This document shows positions 18,686 through 25,659 of a stretch of 64,000 bases of DNA, piece after piece. This DNA comes from DAIQON01 sp036787835 (GTDB lineage Bacteria; Patescibacteriota; Saccharimonadia; Saccharimonadales; UBA4665), in contig DAIQON010000002.1 in NCBI GenBank assembly GCA_036787835.1, positions 62,001 through 126,000 on the forward strand, read 5' to 3'. Numbering within the stretch: the first letter of the stretch is position 1; each line of letters starts with the position of its first letter. Below the pieces are notes generated by a model. The model had not been told where the DNA came from and ran no database searches. It was given only the letters and a program-made list of their open reading frames with translations. The position numbers and the translations under genes are program-made.

Positions 18686-18735
18686 AGTAATTACATTATA
18701 CCTACATATGCGTGTTGCTGTCAAGCAAATTTGTT

Positions 18736-18840
18736 AGCTTATGAGTAAAAAGGAACTCTGATTTTACGGAGGTCATAATGCCTATAGTGGAGCACCTCGA
18801 AAAAAGTTCATCCCTCATTAGAGATGAAATAGATAGGTGC
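18736..18840. repeat. Cassette repeat copy 3 (right-truncated)
   Basis: Keeps the hairpin (AACTCTGATTTTACGGAGGT), the second stem and the TCATTAGAGATGAAATAGATAGGTG stretch but stops abruptly there, before the TGGCATGATTTACTC core. The following 28 bases to the next stop codon do not match the consensus, so the end was deleted or replaced. Confidence 0.85.
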
Positions 18841-18868
18841 GCGTTTCCAACTTGTTTTTACTTTCTGC

Positions 18869-19975
18869 CTAGAATAGCTTGGACTGAGGAGATAATGGAT
18901 AAGGCTCATATAGTACATCGCCTTGCCTAACGATGAGCTGGCCATTTCGAGCTGGCCATTCCTCTGAATACCATACTCCCGTATATACTCCGTCTGGGCC
19001 AGCTTCGGCCTCATGGATAATATTACCGCTAATATAATTGAAAGAAAGAGCTCTATTTGGATCATACACTTTTACTAGTCTTAGCTTTGAGTCGGTAATT
19101 TCACCAGTGAATGATGCATCACCCAATGAATCTGATATTGTGCCCTGAATTTTACTACCATCTCTCACTGACGGATGTACCTCAAACAGCCCTTCTGGTC
19201 GACATTCGACTCTCCAGCTTCCAATCAATGCCGGTGGAGGACCACCCACCGTTACTCTCCCCGTGGTTGCAGTCCTATATCGCCTTATTGTTTGTTCACG
19301 TTCACCTATAAATGAAGGGTCAGGATCCCCTGGCTCAATATGCTGCACTCTTCTAGATGCTATGTTGTCAGATAAAAGAAGGCCGCGTTCTTCTGGTACT
19401 GCTACTTCTCCATGCCAATATTCAGTGACCCCGAGATCAGAGACAAGGTCTGGAGTTAACATAACGTAGTCACCGTGGGCAGCGCCAATAATTGCTAAGG
19501 CTGGCATATATTTTCTTAGTCTCTGGACGATTAGATCTTCCCTCTCAACTTTAAATATATAGTCAGCAATCGCTTCAAGCGAAAATCTAATCTCCGAGAC
19601 TTCACTTTCTCTACCCTCTTCAATGGATAAGTCAGATAAACCCAATTCTGCCTTTGTTAATTCATCAGCCAAGTTGCGTTGCTGGTCGAATTCAGCATGC
19701 AATTGAAGGCTGTCGAGATAAGCTACGGCGTGACCTCTAGCCCTGATTGCATCTACTATCTCTCCCCAATATGCCATGTCTTCCTCCCTGAAGATGAGCT
19801 CCTGCATATCTAGATCTTCGAATTGTTCTTCAATAGTTTCAACGGCTACAACCGAGTTAGGTGGTAGCTTAGATATATCGTCTATTATTTCCTGAGCAGG
19901 GACTATTTGGGACCTTTCAAGTTCGAAACCACCAAAATTAACAGAGAGTCCGTGCGTAACACCATATAGTTTCAT
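18869..19975 (-). CDS. Hypothetical two-domain protein (cassette gene, 368 aa)
   Basis: Soluble, acidic. Residues 1-190 are alpha/beta with the segments VTHGLSVNFGG and LAIIGAAHGDYVM, which loosely recall TraB/ChaN-type proteins (weak). Residues about 240-350 look like a beta-sandwich or lipocalin-like domain (LIGSWRVECRPEGLFEV, YTGVWYSEEWPARNGQ). The ATG at 19975 lies 7 bases after a -10 box, so the message may be leaderless. It stands alone between repeats 3 and 4. The family is not recognised. Confidence 0.75.
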   Translation of the reverse strand: MKLYGVTHGLSVNFGGFELERSQIVPAQEIIDDISKLPPNSVVAVETIEEQFEDLDMQELIFREEDMAYWGEIVDAIRARGHAVAYLDSLQLHAEFDQQRNLADELTKAELGLSDLSIEEGRESEVSEIRFSLEAIADYIFKVEREDLIVQRLRKYMPALAIIGAAHGDYVMLTPDLVSDLGVTEYWHGEVAVPEERGLLLSDNIASRRVQHIEPGDPDPSFIGEREQTIRRYRTATTGRVTVGGPPPALIGSWRVECRPEGLFEVHPSVRDGSKIQGTISDSLGDASFTGEITDSKLRLVKVYDPNRALSFNYISGNIIHEAEAGPDGVYTGVWYSEEWPARNGQLIVRQGDVLYEPYPLSPQSKLF

Positions 19976-19982
19976 AATAAAA

Positions 19983-20011
19983 ATCTTAAACTACATATCG
20001 AACGAAGGCAA
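19983..20011 (-). promoter_or_regulatory. Promoter of the 18869-19975 cassette gene
   Basis: On the minus strand TTGCCT (20006-20011), a 17-bp spacer, then TAAGAT (19983-19988). The -35 box sits on the left edge of repeat copy 4. The start codon follows 7 bases after the -10, which predicts a leaderless or nearly leaderless transcript. Confidence 0.6.
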
Positions 20012-20201
20012 GCTTAAGCAAAACAAAAACCTCTGATTTTACAGAGGTCAAAGTGCTTACGCCACACGCACCTCGAATTTTGTTCACCCCTCATCGAGCA
20101 AGAAATAGGTAGATGGCATGATCTACTCTGGGAAGATTATTTGTATTACCAACAGGGAGAAACTAACATTAAGAAGTTGAGTATCCCCTAGGGGTTATCA
20201 C
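20008..20201. repeat. Cassette repeat copy 4 (full length)
   Basis: Runs from GCAAGCTTAAGC to GGGGTTATCAC. Hairpin 1 is a perfect ACCTCTG/CAGAGGT stem. The second stem is the GTGC...GCAC variant (CTTACGCCACACGCACC). The right end has the palindrome CCCCTAGGGG. Read on the minus strand it ends with terminator, T-run and TTGC box. Confidence 0.93.
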
Positions 20202-20230
20202 TTACGTCCATATGGTGTAAGCTTTCACTA

Positions 20231-20881
20231 ATGTTGATAGATTTTGAACATGCAGGATCTCCAGTTTTAATTGAAGGTTTTGATGGGGACCATATCACTA
20301 GAGAAATAGAGCGAACTAGTGAGTTTTATGAGATCGAATTGCTCAGATACATTGGTAATCTATATCGTACAGGTACTACTATCGATGTAGGGGCGTTTAT
20401 AGGTAACCACAGTGTATATTTTGGAATGTTTACTGAAGCAAGCAAAGTAATTGCTGTAGAACCTAATCCATTAGCGGTAGAGCATCTACGTAGAAATATT
20501 GAAAGCAATAATTTATGTGCAAGAGTAGATGTAGTGCAAGCTGCTGCTGGAGCAATAACAGGGGAAGTCGGCATTAAGCAAGGTAGAAGAAGAAATAGAG
20601 GGCATACTGTTGTTGTTAGCGGAACGGATGTAATTTTACGAACAATTGATGATATCGTTGGTGACGATGAAGTATCCGTTCTTAAAGTTGACGTTGAAGG
20701 CTATGAATTAGAAGTACTCAAGGATGCGGGTCAATTATTGTCCCGCCAAAATCCACACGTATTCGCTGAGGCTAGATCAAGAAGTAAAAAGAGATTATTA
20801 GATGAACATTTAGGTGGCTTGGGTTATAAGCCAGGGTTAGCTTTCAAGAATGGTGCACCAGTCTTTTCTTATAGAAAATGA
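20231..20881 (+). CDS. FkbM-family SAM-dependent methyltransferase (cassette gene)
   Basis: 216 residues. SAM-binding motif I is TIDVGAFIGNHSVYF, followed by KVIAVEPNPLAVEHLRRNIE (acidic loop) and the family's LKVDVEGYELEVLKDA motif. FkbM enzymes methylate sugars or other small molecules. It is encoded on the plus strand between repeats 4 and 5; its TGA stop lies in the first bases of the repeat 5 hairpin (TGACC), so the gene boundary and the repeat boundary coincide. No ribosome binding site is seen before the ATG. Confidence 0.9.
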   Translation: MLIDFEHAGSPVLIEGFDGDHITREIERTSEFYEIELLRYIGNLYRTGTTIDVGAFIGNHSVYFGMFTEASKVIAVEPNPLAVEHLRRNIESNNLCARVDVVQAAAGAITGEVGIKQGRRRNRGHTVVVSGTDVILRTIDDIVGDDEVSVLKVDVEGYELEVLKDAGQLLSRQNPHVFAEARSRSKKRLLDEHLGGLGYKPGLAFKNGAPVFSYRK

Positions 20882-21053
20882 CCTCGAATTAACAGAGGTC
20901 AAAGTGCTTATGGTGGAGCACCTCGAATTTTGTTCACCCCTCATTAGAGATGAAATAGATAGATGGCATGATTTACTCTGGGAAGATTATCTATATTACC
21001 AACAGGGCGAAAGTAGTGTTAAGGAGTTAAGTATCTCCCCTAGGGGTTATCAC
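20879..21053. repeat. Cassette repeat copy 5
   Basis: Begins directly at the hairpin (GACCTC...GAGGTC) and runs to CTAGGGGTTATCAC. The GTGCTTATGGTGGAGCAC stem is intact, giving the CCACCATAAGCAC CCA-end mimic on the minus strand. The A-rich left edge is missing because the plus-strand FkbM gene abuts it. Confidence 0.93.
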
Positions 21054-21065
21054 TTTTAGATCAAC

Positions 21066-21527
21066 TTAAGCCCAAGAGAGCTCTACGCCTACTTCTTTGC
21101 CAACTACAGGATATGGAGATATGCCTCTTTCTGCTCTCCAGTCCGCATTTGGTGCCTCTTCTCTCAAATCTCCGTCAATTATGTGTACAGCGACGCCCAT
21201 ATCTATAAAGTGTTCAGCCGCTCGGTCCCTTAAAGCTCTATACTTTGCCATTTCGTCTAGAGGCAGACACGTATCATCATATCGAAACTCCCAAACTGTG
21301 GCAGAATGTGTTAATCCACCCTCAGCACTTTCAGTAGCTCGTTCTGTTATATTGGCTACCGTTCCATCTATCTCACATTCAACGAATGCCGTGATGGCAC
21401 TTTGCTCTGCTACATCTTGTTCGGTGCGACTTTTTTCATCTTGCTCGTCTACTCTGCCTTCCTCTGCTCGAGCTACTCGAGCCTGCTCAGTTTTTCTTTT
21501 TAATACTTCTACAAAACCTTGTGCCAT
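21066..21527 (-). CDS. Hypothetical protein (cassette gene, 153 aa)
   Basis: Start at 21527 is supported by GGAGGT nine bases upstream. Residues 1-45 form a very charged helix (Arg/Glu/Gln-rich, coiled-coil-like); the rest is alpha/beta (TVWEFRYDDTCLPLDEMAKYRALRD, AVHIIDGDLREEAPNADWRAERG). No signal peptide or membrane span. Single gene between repeats 5 and 6. The family is not recognised. Confidence 0.75.
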   Translation of the reverse strand: MAQGFVEVLKRKTEQARVARAEEGRVDEQDEKSRTEQDVAEQSAITAFVECEIDGTVANITERATESAEGGLTHSATVWEFRYDDTCLPLDEMAKYRALRDRAAEHFIDMGVAVHIIDGDLREEAPNADWRAERGISPYPVVGKEVGVELSWA

Positions 21528-21573
21528 TAGGGACCTCCATTCACAAGATATTTTCCTCCAATAAAATAGTAAT

Positions 21574-21766
21574 GCAAGCTTAAGCAAAACAAAAACCTCT
21601 GATTTTACAGAGGTCAAAGTGCTTATGGTGGAGCACCTCGAATTTTGTTCACCCATCATTGGGGAAGAAATAGGTAGATGGCATGATTTACTCTGGGAAG
21701 ATTATCTATATTACCAACAGGGCGAAAGTAGTGTTAAGGAGTTAAGGATACCCTAAGGGCTATCAC
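21574..21766. repeat. Cassette repeat copy 6 (full length)
   Basis: Complete from GCAAGCTTAAGC to CTATCAC. Differs from copy 5 at only a few positions within the central block (CATCATTGGGGAAG in place of CCTCATTAGAGATG). The stop codon of the next minus-strand gene (TGA at 21763-21765) is inside the terminal TATCAC, so the repeat donates the stop. Confidence 0.93.
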
Positions 21767-22467
21767 CTACTTCTTCTAGACGATGTCATAGCTTTCCAAA
21801 CAGGTACACAAGCAATTGATAGGTCTTCGAGATAATGCTCATATGCATGATCGTCTTGATCAGGTTGCCTAAACGTACCACTTGATACTGCTGCCTGCAT
21901 TATCAAAACTTGTTTTACTTCAAATGCTTTGACACGATTTAAAAGATCTACGCCTTCAACACCTTCAGATTTAAGATGACTATGAAATCGATATCCCATT
22001 TCGGCCGCAATAGCCTCAAATGCTTTTGTGTCGCATAGGTTAAAGTTAGCTAATAGACCATCAACCATTAGGCCCCAATTTTTTCGATGCTCGTGAGTAA
22101 AGCCTTCAGGGGGCGTGCATTTAGCTGGATCGAAAGGAAGATAGGATGGTGAAGAATCTATGAGTTCAGTAACTTCGGCAGTATGTGTAGTCCATCGCCC
22201 TCTATCATGAAGGTCTATCGTGGCGAGATCAGCACGTAATACAAGTCTATCAGCGGCATCCTCTGGATCTTCATAGAAACGTGAAGCTTTGCTCATAGCC
22301 ATTACACCTGCTTTATATGCTGCTACTGCAACATCTGCAACAACTCCGTGAATTTCGGTCGTTAAGTCAGTATCTGGTGGTACTGGGCTATCCGAAGCTG
22401 ACTCTATTACACCCCATAATACTGGAGTAGCGTTAACTAATTCTGCTTGTACGTCAGCAATTGGCAT
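21763..22467 (-). CDS. Hypothetical helical protein (cassette gene, 234 aa)
   Basis: Soluble and mainly helical, with His/Asp/Glu residues spread along it (LRADLATIDLHDRGRWTTHTAEV, EGFTHEHRKNWG, DQDDHAYEHYLEDL), which could suit a metal-dependent helical bundle, but no known motif is clear. A ribosome binding site, AGAGG, precedes the ATG. Its stop codon is supplied by repeat 6, and a promoter at 22492-22520 uses the edge of repeat 7. The family is not recognised. Confidence 0.75.
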   Translation of the reverse strand: MPIADVQAELVNATPVLWGVIESASDSPVPPDTDLTTEIHGVVADVAVAAYKAGVMAMSKASRFYEDPEDAADRLVLRADLATIDLHDRGRWTTHTAEVTELIDSSPSYLPFDPAKCTPPEGFTHEHRKNWGLMVDGLLANFNLCDTKAFEAIAAEMGYRFHSHLKSEGVEGVDLLNRVKAFEVKQVLIMQAAVSSGTFRQPDQDDHAYEHYLEDLSIACVPVWKAMTSSRRSR

Positions 22468-22491
22468 AATCTAACCTCTTTTAGTAAAGAA

Positions 22492-22520
22492 AGTATCTCA
22501 CTAAAATATTTTGGTCGCAA
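22492..22520 (-). promoter_or_regulatory. Promoter of the 21763-22467 cassette gene
   Basis: On the minus strand TTGCGA (22515-22520), a 17-bp spacer, then GATACT (22492-22497). The -35 lies at the left edge of repeat copy 7, as for two other cassettes. Confidence 0.55.
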
Positions 22521-22703
22521 GCTTAAGCAAAACAAAAACCTCTGATATTACAGAGGTCATAGTGCTTATGGTGGAGCACCTCGAATTTTGTTCACCCCTC
22601 ATTAGGGATGAAATAGGTAGATGGCATGATTTACTCTGGGAAGATTATCTATATTACCAACAGGGTGAAAGTAAGATTAAGGAGTTAGAGACTCCCTAAA
22701 AGT
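22517..22703. repeat. Cassette repeat copy 7 (full length)
   Basis: Positions 22551-22577 are identical over 27 bp to 24128-24154 at the 3' end of ssrA, covering half of the terminator hairpin, the spacer, the encoded CCA and part of the acceptor stem. The right end is degenerate (GAGACTCCCTAAAAG) but still meets the next stop codon. Confidence 0.94.
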
Positions 22704-23099
22704 TTACGCCCCTGTGGCTTTATCTCTTTCGCTTGCAATCTTGTGTGGTTCTGAACCTACACCATATCTACTTGCTAAGTAATTAGGGAATTGCTCTCTG
22801 ATCCACCCACTCCAAGAAGCACCATCAACACGTGGAGCTACATCTTCTAGTATTTTAGACCCTAATCCTAGAGCGGCATCAATGTGCCCTTCTGAATGCA
22901 TTCTGCCCATCATTGAGTCTAAATCTAATCCTAGTGCACTTGCACCGTGACTAGTCGCTTCACTAAACGTATCCGTAAGAACTACTGATACAATATTTGG
23001 GGATAATATACCCATGCGAAAGCCTTCAATACCTCTAGGATTAACTCTTACATTCTCATTATCACCAATAAATAATGGAACGTATTCTAAATCTGGCAT
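22704..23099 (-). CDS. Hypothetical protein (cassette gene, 131 aa)
   Basis: Start at 23099 (MPDLEYVPLF) is chosen because AAAGGAG lies at proper distance; the ATG six bases upstream is too close to it. The protein is soluble, with a beta-rich first half (FRMGILSPNIVSVVLTD) and a helical Gly/Met/His-containing second half (MMGRMHSEGHIDAALGLGSKI). The family is not recognised. It fills the space between repeats 7 and 8. Confidence 0.72.
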   Translation of the reverse strand: MPDLEYVPLFIGDNENVRVNPRGIEGFRMGILSPNIVSVVLTDTFSEATSHGASALGLDLDSMMGRMHSEGHIDAALGLGSKILEDVAPRVDGASWSGWIREQFPNYLASRYGVGSEPHKIASERDKATGA

Positions 23100-23146
23100 T
23101 TTCATACTCCTTTGGTGAAATATTATTATACTTAGATTATGAATTT

Positions 23147-23340
23147 GCAAGCTTAAGCAAAACAAAAACCTCTGATTTTACAGAGGTCAAAGCGCTTATG
23201 CCAAACGCACCTCGAATTTTGTTCACCCATCATTAGGGAAGAAATAGCTAGGTGGCATGATTTACTCTGGGAGGATTATCTATATTACCAACAGGGAGAA
23301 ACTATGATTAAGGAGTTGAGTATCCCCTAGGGGTTATCAC
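23147..23340. repeat. Cassette repeat copy 8 (full length)
   Basis: Complete copy with perfect hairpin 1, the ATGCCAAACGCACC variant of the second stem, the TGGCATGATTTACTC core, and CCCCTAGGGGTTATCAC at the right end. The TGA stop of the HAD phosphatase (23337-23339) lies within the terminal TATCAC. Confidence 0.93.
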
Positions 23341-24086
23341 CTTAGTAAATCTTCAATAAACTTAGCTAGGCCATCATTGTCTACTGTTTCAATAACCTGA
23401 TCAGCTTGTGATTTAAGTAAGTCTGTGGCGTTACCCATAGCAACTTTTAAACCAACTGCTTTAAATAAATGAACATCATTATTCCCATCACCTACTCCAA
23501 TGGTTGCCTCTTTTTTAATACCAAGCACCTTTAATAACTCTGTGATTACATGTTCTTTGGTCGCATATTTATTTGTTATATGAATGTCTATATTCTTATA
23601 TGTCCAGGAAGGAACCTCAGAAGCTATAACACCTTCAAGCTTATCCAGTTCTGACATTATTGCTTTTGTGTCTTCGGGGCTTACTTGCATAAGATACATA
23701 ACATTAGCTTCACTTACATCAAACCGTGTAGAAGCAGGCTTGCCCTCGCCAACTAATTCATTATTGATTAAGAGTTCATAATCGTATGGATTACAGATTT
23801 TCAATATTTCTGTTGCGTCTTCAGGGCTAATAAGGCAATTCCAAAGTATTTTCTTGGTGAGTGGATCAATGATTTCAGTACCTGCTGATATTACGCAAGG
23901 GTCAACCAAACCTAGTGCACCTAATATTCCTGCTGCGTTAGTAATGGGTCTGCCTGTAGCTGCACAAAATTTGTACTTCCTTTCGGCTGCCTTAATTGCA
24001 TCAATTAATCTTTTGGTTGGTAGGGATTGTTGGGCATTGGAAATAGCAGTACCGTCAAGATCAAATATTACTGCTTTATACGTCAT
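23337..24086 (-). CDS. HAD-superfamily Cof-type phosphatase (cassette gene next to ssrA)
   Basis: 249 residues. HAD motif I is VIFDLDGTAIS with the nucleophile Asp; the cap is of the C2 (Cof/IIB) type; motif IV is GVGDGNNDVHLFKAVG and is followed by VAMGNA. Such enzymes dephosphorylate sugar phosphates, nucleotides or cofactors. It is the cassette closest to the tmRNA gene, starting 20 bases after the ssrA terminator on the same strand, so it would be the most recent insertion if growth occurs at ssrA. Confidence 0.9.
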   Translation of the reverse strand: MTYKAVIFDLDGTAISNAQQSLPTKRLIDAIKAAERKYKFCAATGRPITNAAGILGALGLVDPCVISAGTEIIDPLTKKILWNCLISPEDATEILKICNPYDYELLINNELVGEGKPASTRFDVSEANVMYLMQVSPEDTKAIMSELDKLEGVIASEVPSWTYKNIDIHITNKYATKEHVITELLKVLGIKKEATIGVGDGNNDVHLFKAVGLKVAMGNATDLLKSQADQVIETVDNDGLAKFIEDLLR

Positions 24087-24105
24087 TGTAAAATCATATC
24101 AAAAT

Positions 24106-24135
24106 GTAGAAATAAGACCTCATTTTTCAGAGGTC
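24106..24135 (-). terminator. ssrA rho-independent terminator (prototype of the repeat hairpin)
   Basis: On the minus strand GACCTC, an eight-base loop, GAGGTC, then TTATTTCT, starting ten bases after the CCA end of the tmRNA. The same hairpin, with the outer pairs extended to ACCTCTG/CAGAGGT, is found in each cassette repeat. Confidence 0.85.
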
Positions 24136-24156
24136 ATAGTGCTTATGGTGGAGCTG
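24111..24156. repeat. Cassette repeat copy 9: ssrA 3' junction
   Basis: The repeat core from the hairpin through GTGCTTATGGTGGAGC overlaps the last bases of tmRNA (24146-24156), then continues into ssrA instead of the usual central block. It has the position of an attachment-site half at the RNA gene. Confidence 0.85.
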
Positions 24157-24565
24157 CCGGTGATTGCGACCGGGTCCGTCAGTTTATCTTGGTTAGTCTT
24201 CTACAGGCATAGTCAGTTTTTTAAATCTTTAGAGATGGTTATCTAAACCGACAAACATTCCTTCTCTGCAACTCGAAAAGTCTTAGCTAATTATCATCAA
24301 GCGGTAATAACTAGAGCGTCCAGAAAATATAAAACACCAACGGCACTATCTGAAATCGTACCAGGCATTGTCCCTAGCTATATGCAGGAACTGTCGCAAG
24401 AGGAGCAAATGTAAAAGCAGCTACTACGTTTGCACGTAGGCTGTCGCGAAATGCTACCAACCTGCTAGATATAGAGTTTGCATCTATAAATTTTGTCTAT
24501 AACGCTGACAAGCGACCTGCTGATCTAACCGATAAAGTCCAACGTCGAGCTTAACATTCAGCCCC
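24146..24565 (-). ncRNA. ssrA: tmRNA (transfer-messenger RNA)
   Basis: The 5' end at 24565 reads GGGGCTGAATGTTAAGCTCG, matching the tmRNA start consensus, and pairs over seven positions (one G-U) with CAGCTCC before ACCA at the 3' end (24146). A 5-bp T-arm stem, CCGGT/ACCGG, precedes it, but the loop CGCAATC deviates from the usual TTCRANY. A likely resume codon GCA opens the tag frame ANVVAAFTFAPLATVPAYS followed by TAG; it lacks the common LAA end. The 420-base length is within the tmRNA range. It rescues stalled ribosomes with SmpB. Its 3' end anchors the cassette array. The plus-strand open stretches here are shadows of this RNA. Confidence 0.9.
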
Positions 24566-24609
24566 ATCTATGGAATATTATAGCATAAACGCTAAGATAA
24601 TGCACTACT

Positions 24610-25611
24610 TTATACTTGTTCGGTAAATACGATCATCCGCTCATTAAAACGACTAGTCCCTGGGATAACATCGCCGGTGCAGGTAATCAAGTTTAGTCCA
24701 GGCTTACTAGGGACAACCGGACTTATTGCAGCGTTCATATCCACTGCATTGGTTTTGTATACTACTGTCTTAACAACTTTATAGTTATATATTGTACCGG
24801 CACCCGTTTGAATTGATATCATATCTCCAGGGGCTAAGGTCTTAAGCCCATAGAATACTCCATGAGATGTCCAGCTAGAAACATGACCATCAATCAGTAC
24901 GGCGCCAGGTTGACCAGGCAGTGCTGACTCGTTATACCAAGCGGTATCATATATATTACTCGGTGTTCCAAGATTGCCATTTGATGTTTCGCCAACCGAT
25001 AACACTCTAGATTTCACCTTTAGTTTAGGAATAATTAAGTACCTAGGATGCGTTGGAGCGACAACGTAGTTTGTTACCGCTTTAGACGATGGTGGAACAG
25101 TACTAGGAGTATCTGATTGCCCAGGATTCTTACTAGCAGAGTTTGCTACTGCCGTAAGCTTAGTTGCTTGTACCTGCGCTTCATGATCAGCTTTAAGACC
25201 CATTATAGATATTAGCCCCCCGCCCAGAAATAAAAAGACAGCCAGTGCAATTAGTAAAATCTGTGTTCTGGAACGTTTGAATTTAGATTTCTTGGTAATT
25301 TCGGGGGCTTTTAGAGACTGCCTGGCTAAAACGGCCGACTTAGATACACCTAAAGTTAGCGTTGCGGCTGACAGGACTTGTCTTTTTTGAACTATTGGGG
25401 CTGACTGCAACTGAATGTCGCTTAGCGTGGGTTGCTGAACAGCCTGTGGCTGCTTGGGTGGTGGAGATACGTCATCTATTAATCCTCTGGGCCGAGTTTG
25501 TGTACTACGAACCACTGGGCGCCTATAACCATCAAAACGGTTGGAGATCGGTCTACGCTGATAACCTAAGAACTGGCTATCCATTGCTAGACCGTTATTA
25601 GATTCCGCCAT
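24610..25611 (-). CDS. Sortase (class D/E/F-like transpeptidase)
   Basis: 333 residues. A proline/glutamine-rich cytoplasmic N-terminal part (about 1-115) leads to one membrane segment (about 118-138) and an extracellular linker. The sortase beta-barrel spans about 185-333 with the catalytic His in DGHVSSW, Cys in LITCTGD and Arg in FNERMIVF. Sortases cleave LPXTG-like signals and join proteins to a cell-surface acceptor. The gene 48 bp upstream encodes a protein with an APNTG sorting signal, a plausible dedicated substrate. The long N-terminal region is unusual for sortases. Confidence 0.92.
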   Translation of the reverse strand: MAESNNGLAMDSQFLGYQRRPISNRFDGYRRPVVRSTQTRPRGLIDDVSPPPKQPQAVQQPTLSDIQLQSAPIVQKRQVLSAATLTLGVSKSAVLARQSLKAPEITKKSKFKRSRTQILLIALAVFLFLGGGLISIMGLKADHEAQVQATKLTAVANSASKNPGQSDTPSTVPPSSKAVTNYVVAPTHPRYLIIPKLKVKSRVLSVGETSNGNLGTPSNIYDTAWYNESALPGQPGAVLIDGHVSSWTSHGVFYGLKTLAPGDMISIQTGAGTIYNYKVVKTVVYKTNAVDMNAAISPVVPSKPGLNLITCTGDVIPGTSRFNERMIVFTEQV

Positions 25612-25659
25612 CTGATTTAATGCCCTCTTGTTTTTAATGTCTATACGTCTGAGTTCGAC

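Noticed and set aside
20850..21059. 69-codon plus-strand frame across repeat copy 5 as an ordinary gene
   Set aside because: Most of it is repeat, the start lies inside the FkbM gene, and the frame is broken in several other copies; reported as a finding instead.
16929..24156. CRISPR array
   Set aside because: Repeats are 105-195 bp and separated by whole genes of 460-1100 bp; no short spacers and no cas genes.
16929..24156. Classical integron attC sites
   Set aside because: GTTRRRY-like strings (GTTAAGT, GTTGAGT) occur near the right end of copies 4, 5 and 8 but not 6 and 7, no matching R'' box is found, and no intI gene is present.
24223..24555. Open stretches on the plus strand that look like a frameshifted pseudogene
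   Set aside because: The minus strand carries tmRNA over the same bases with matching 5' and 3' ends; the open frames are its shadow.
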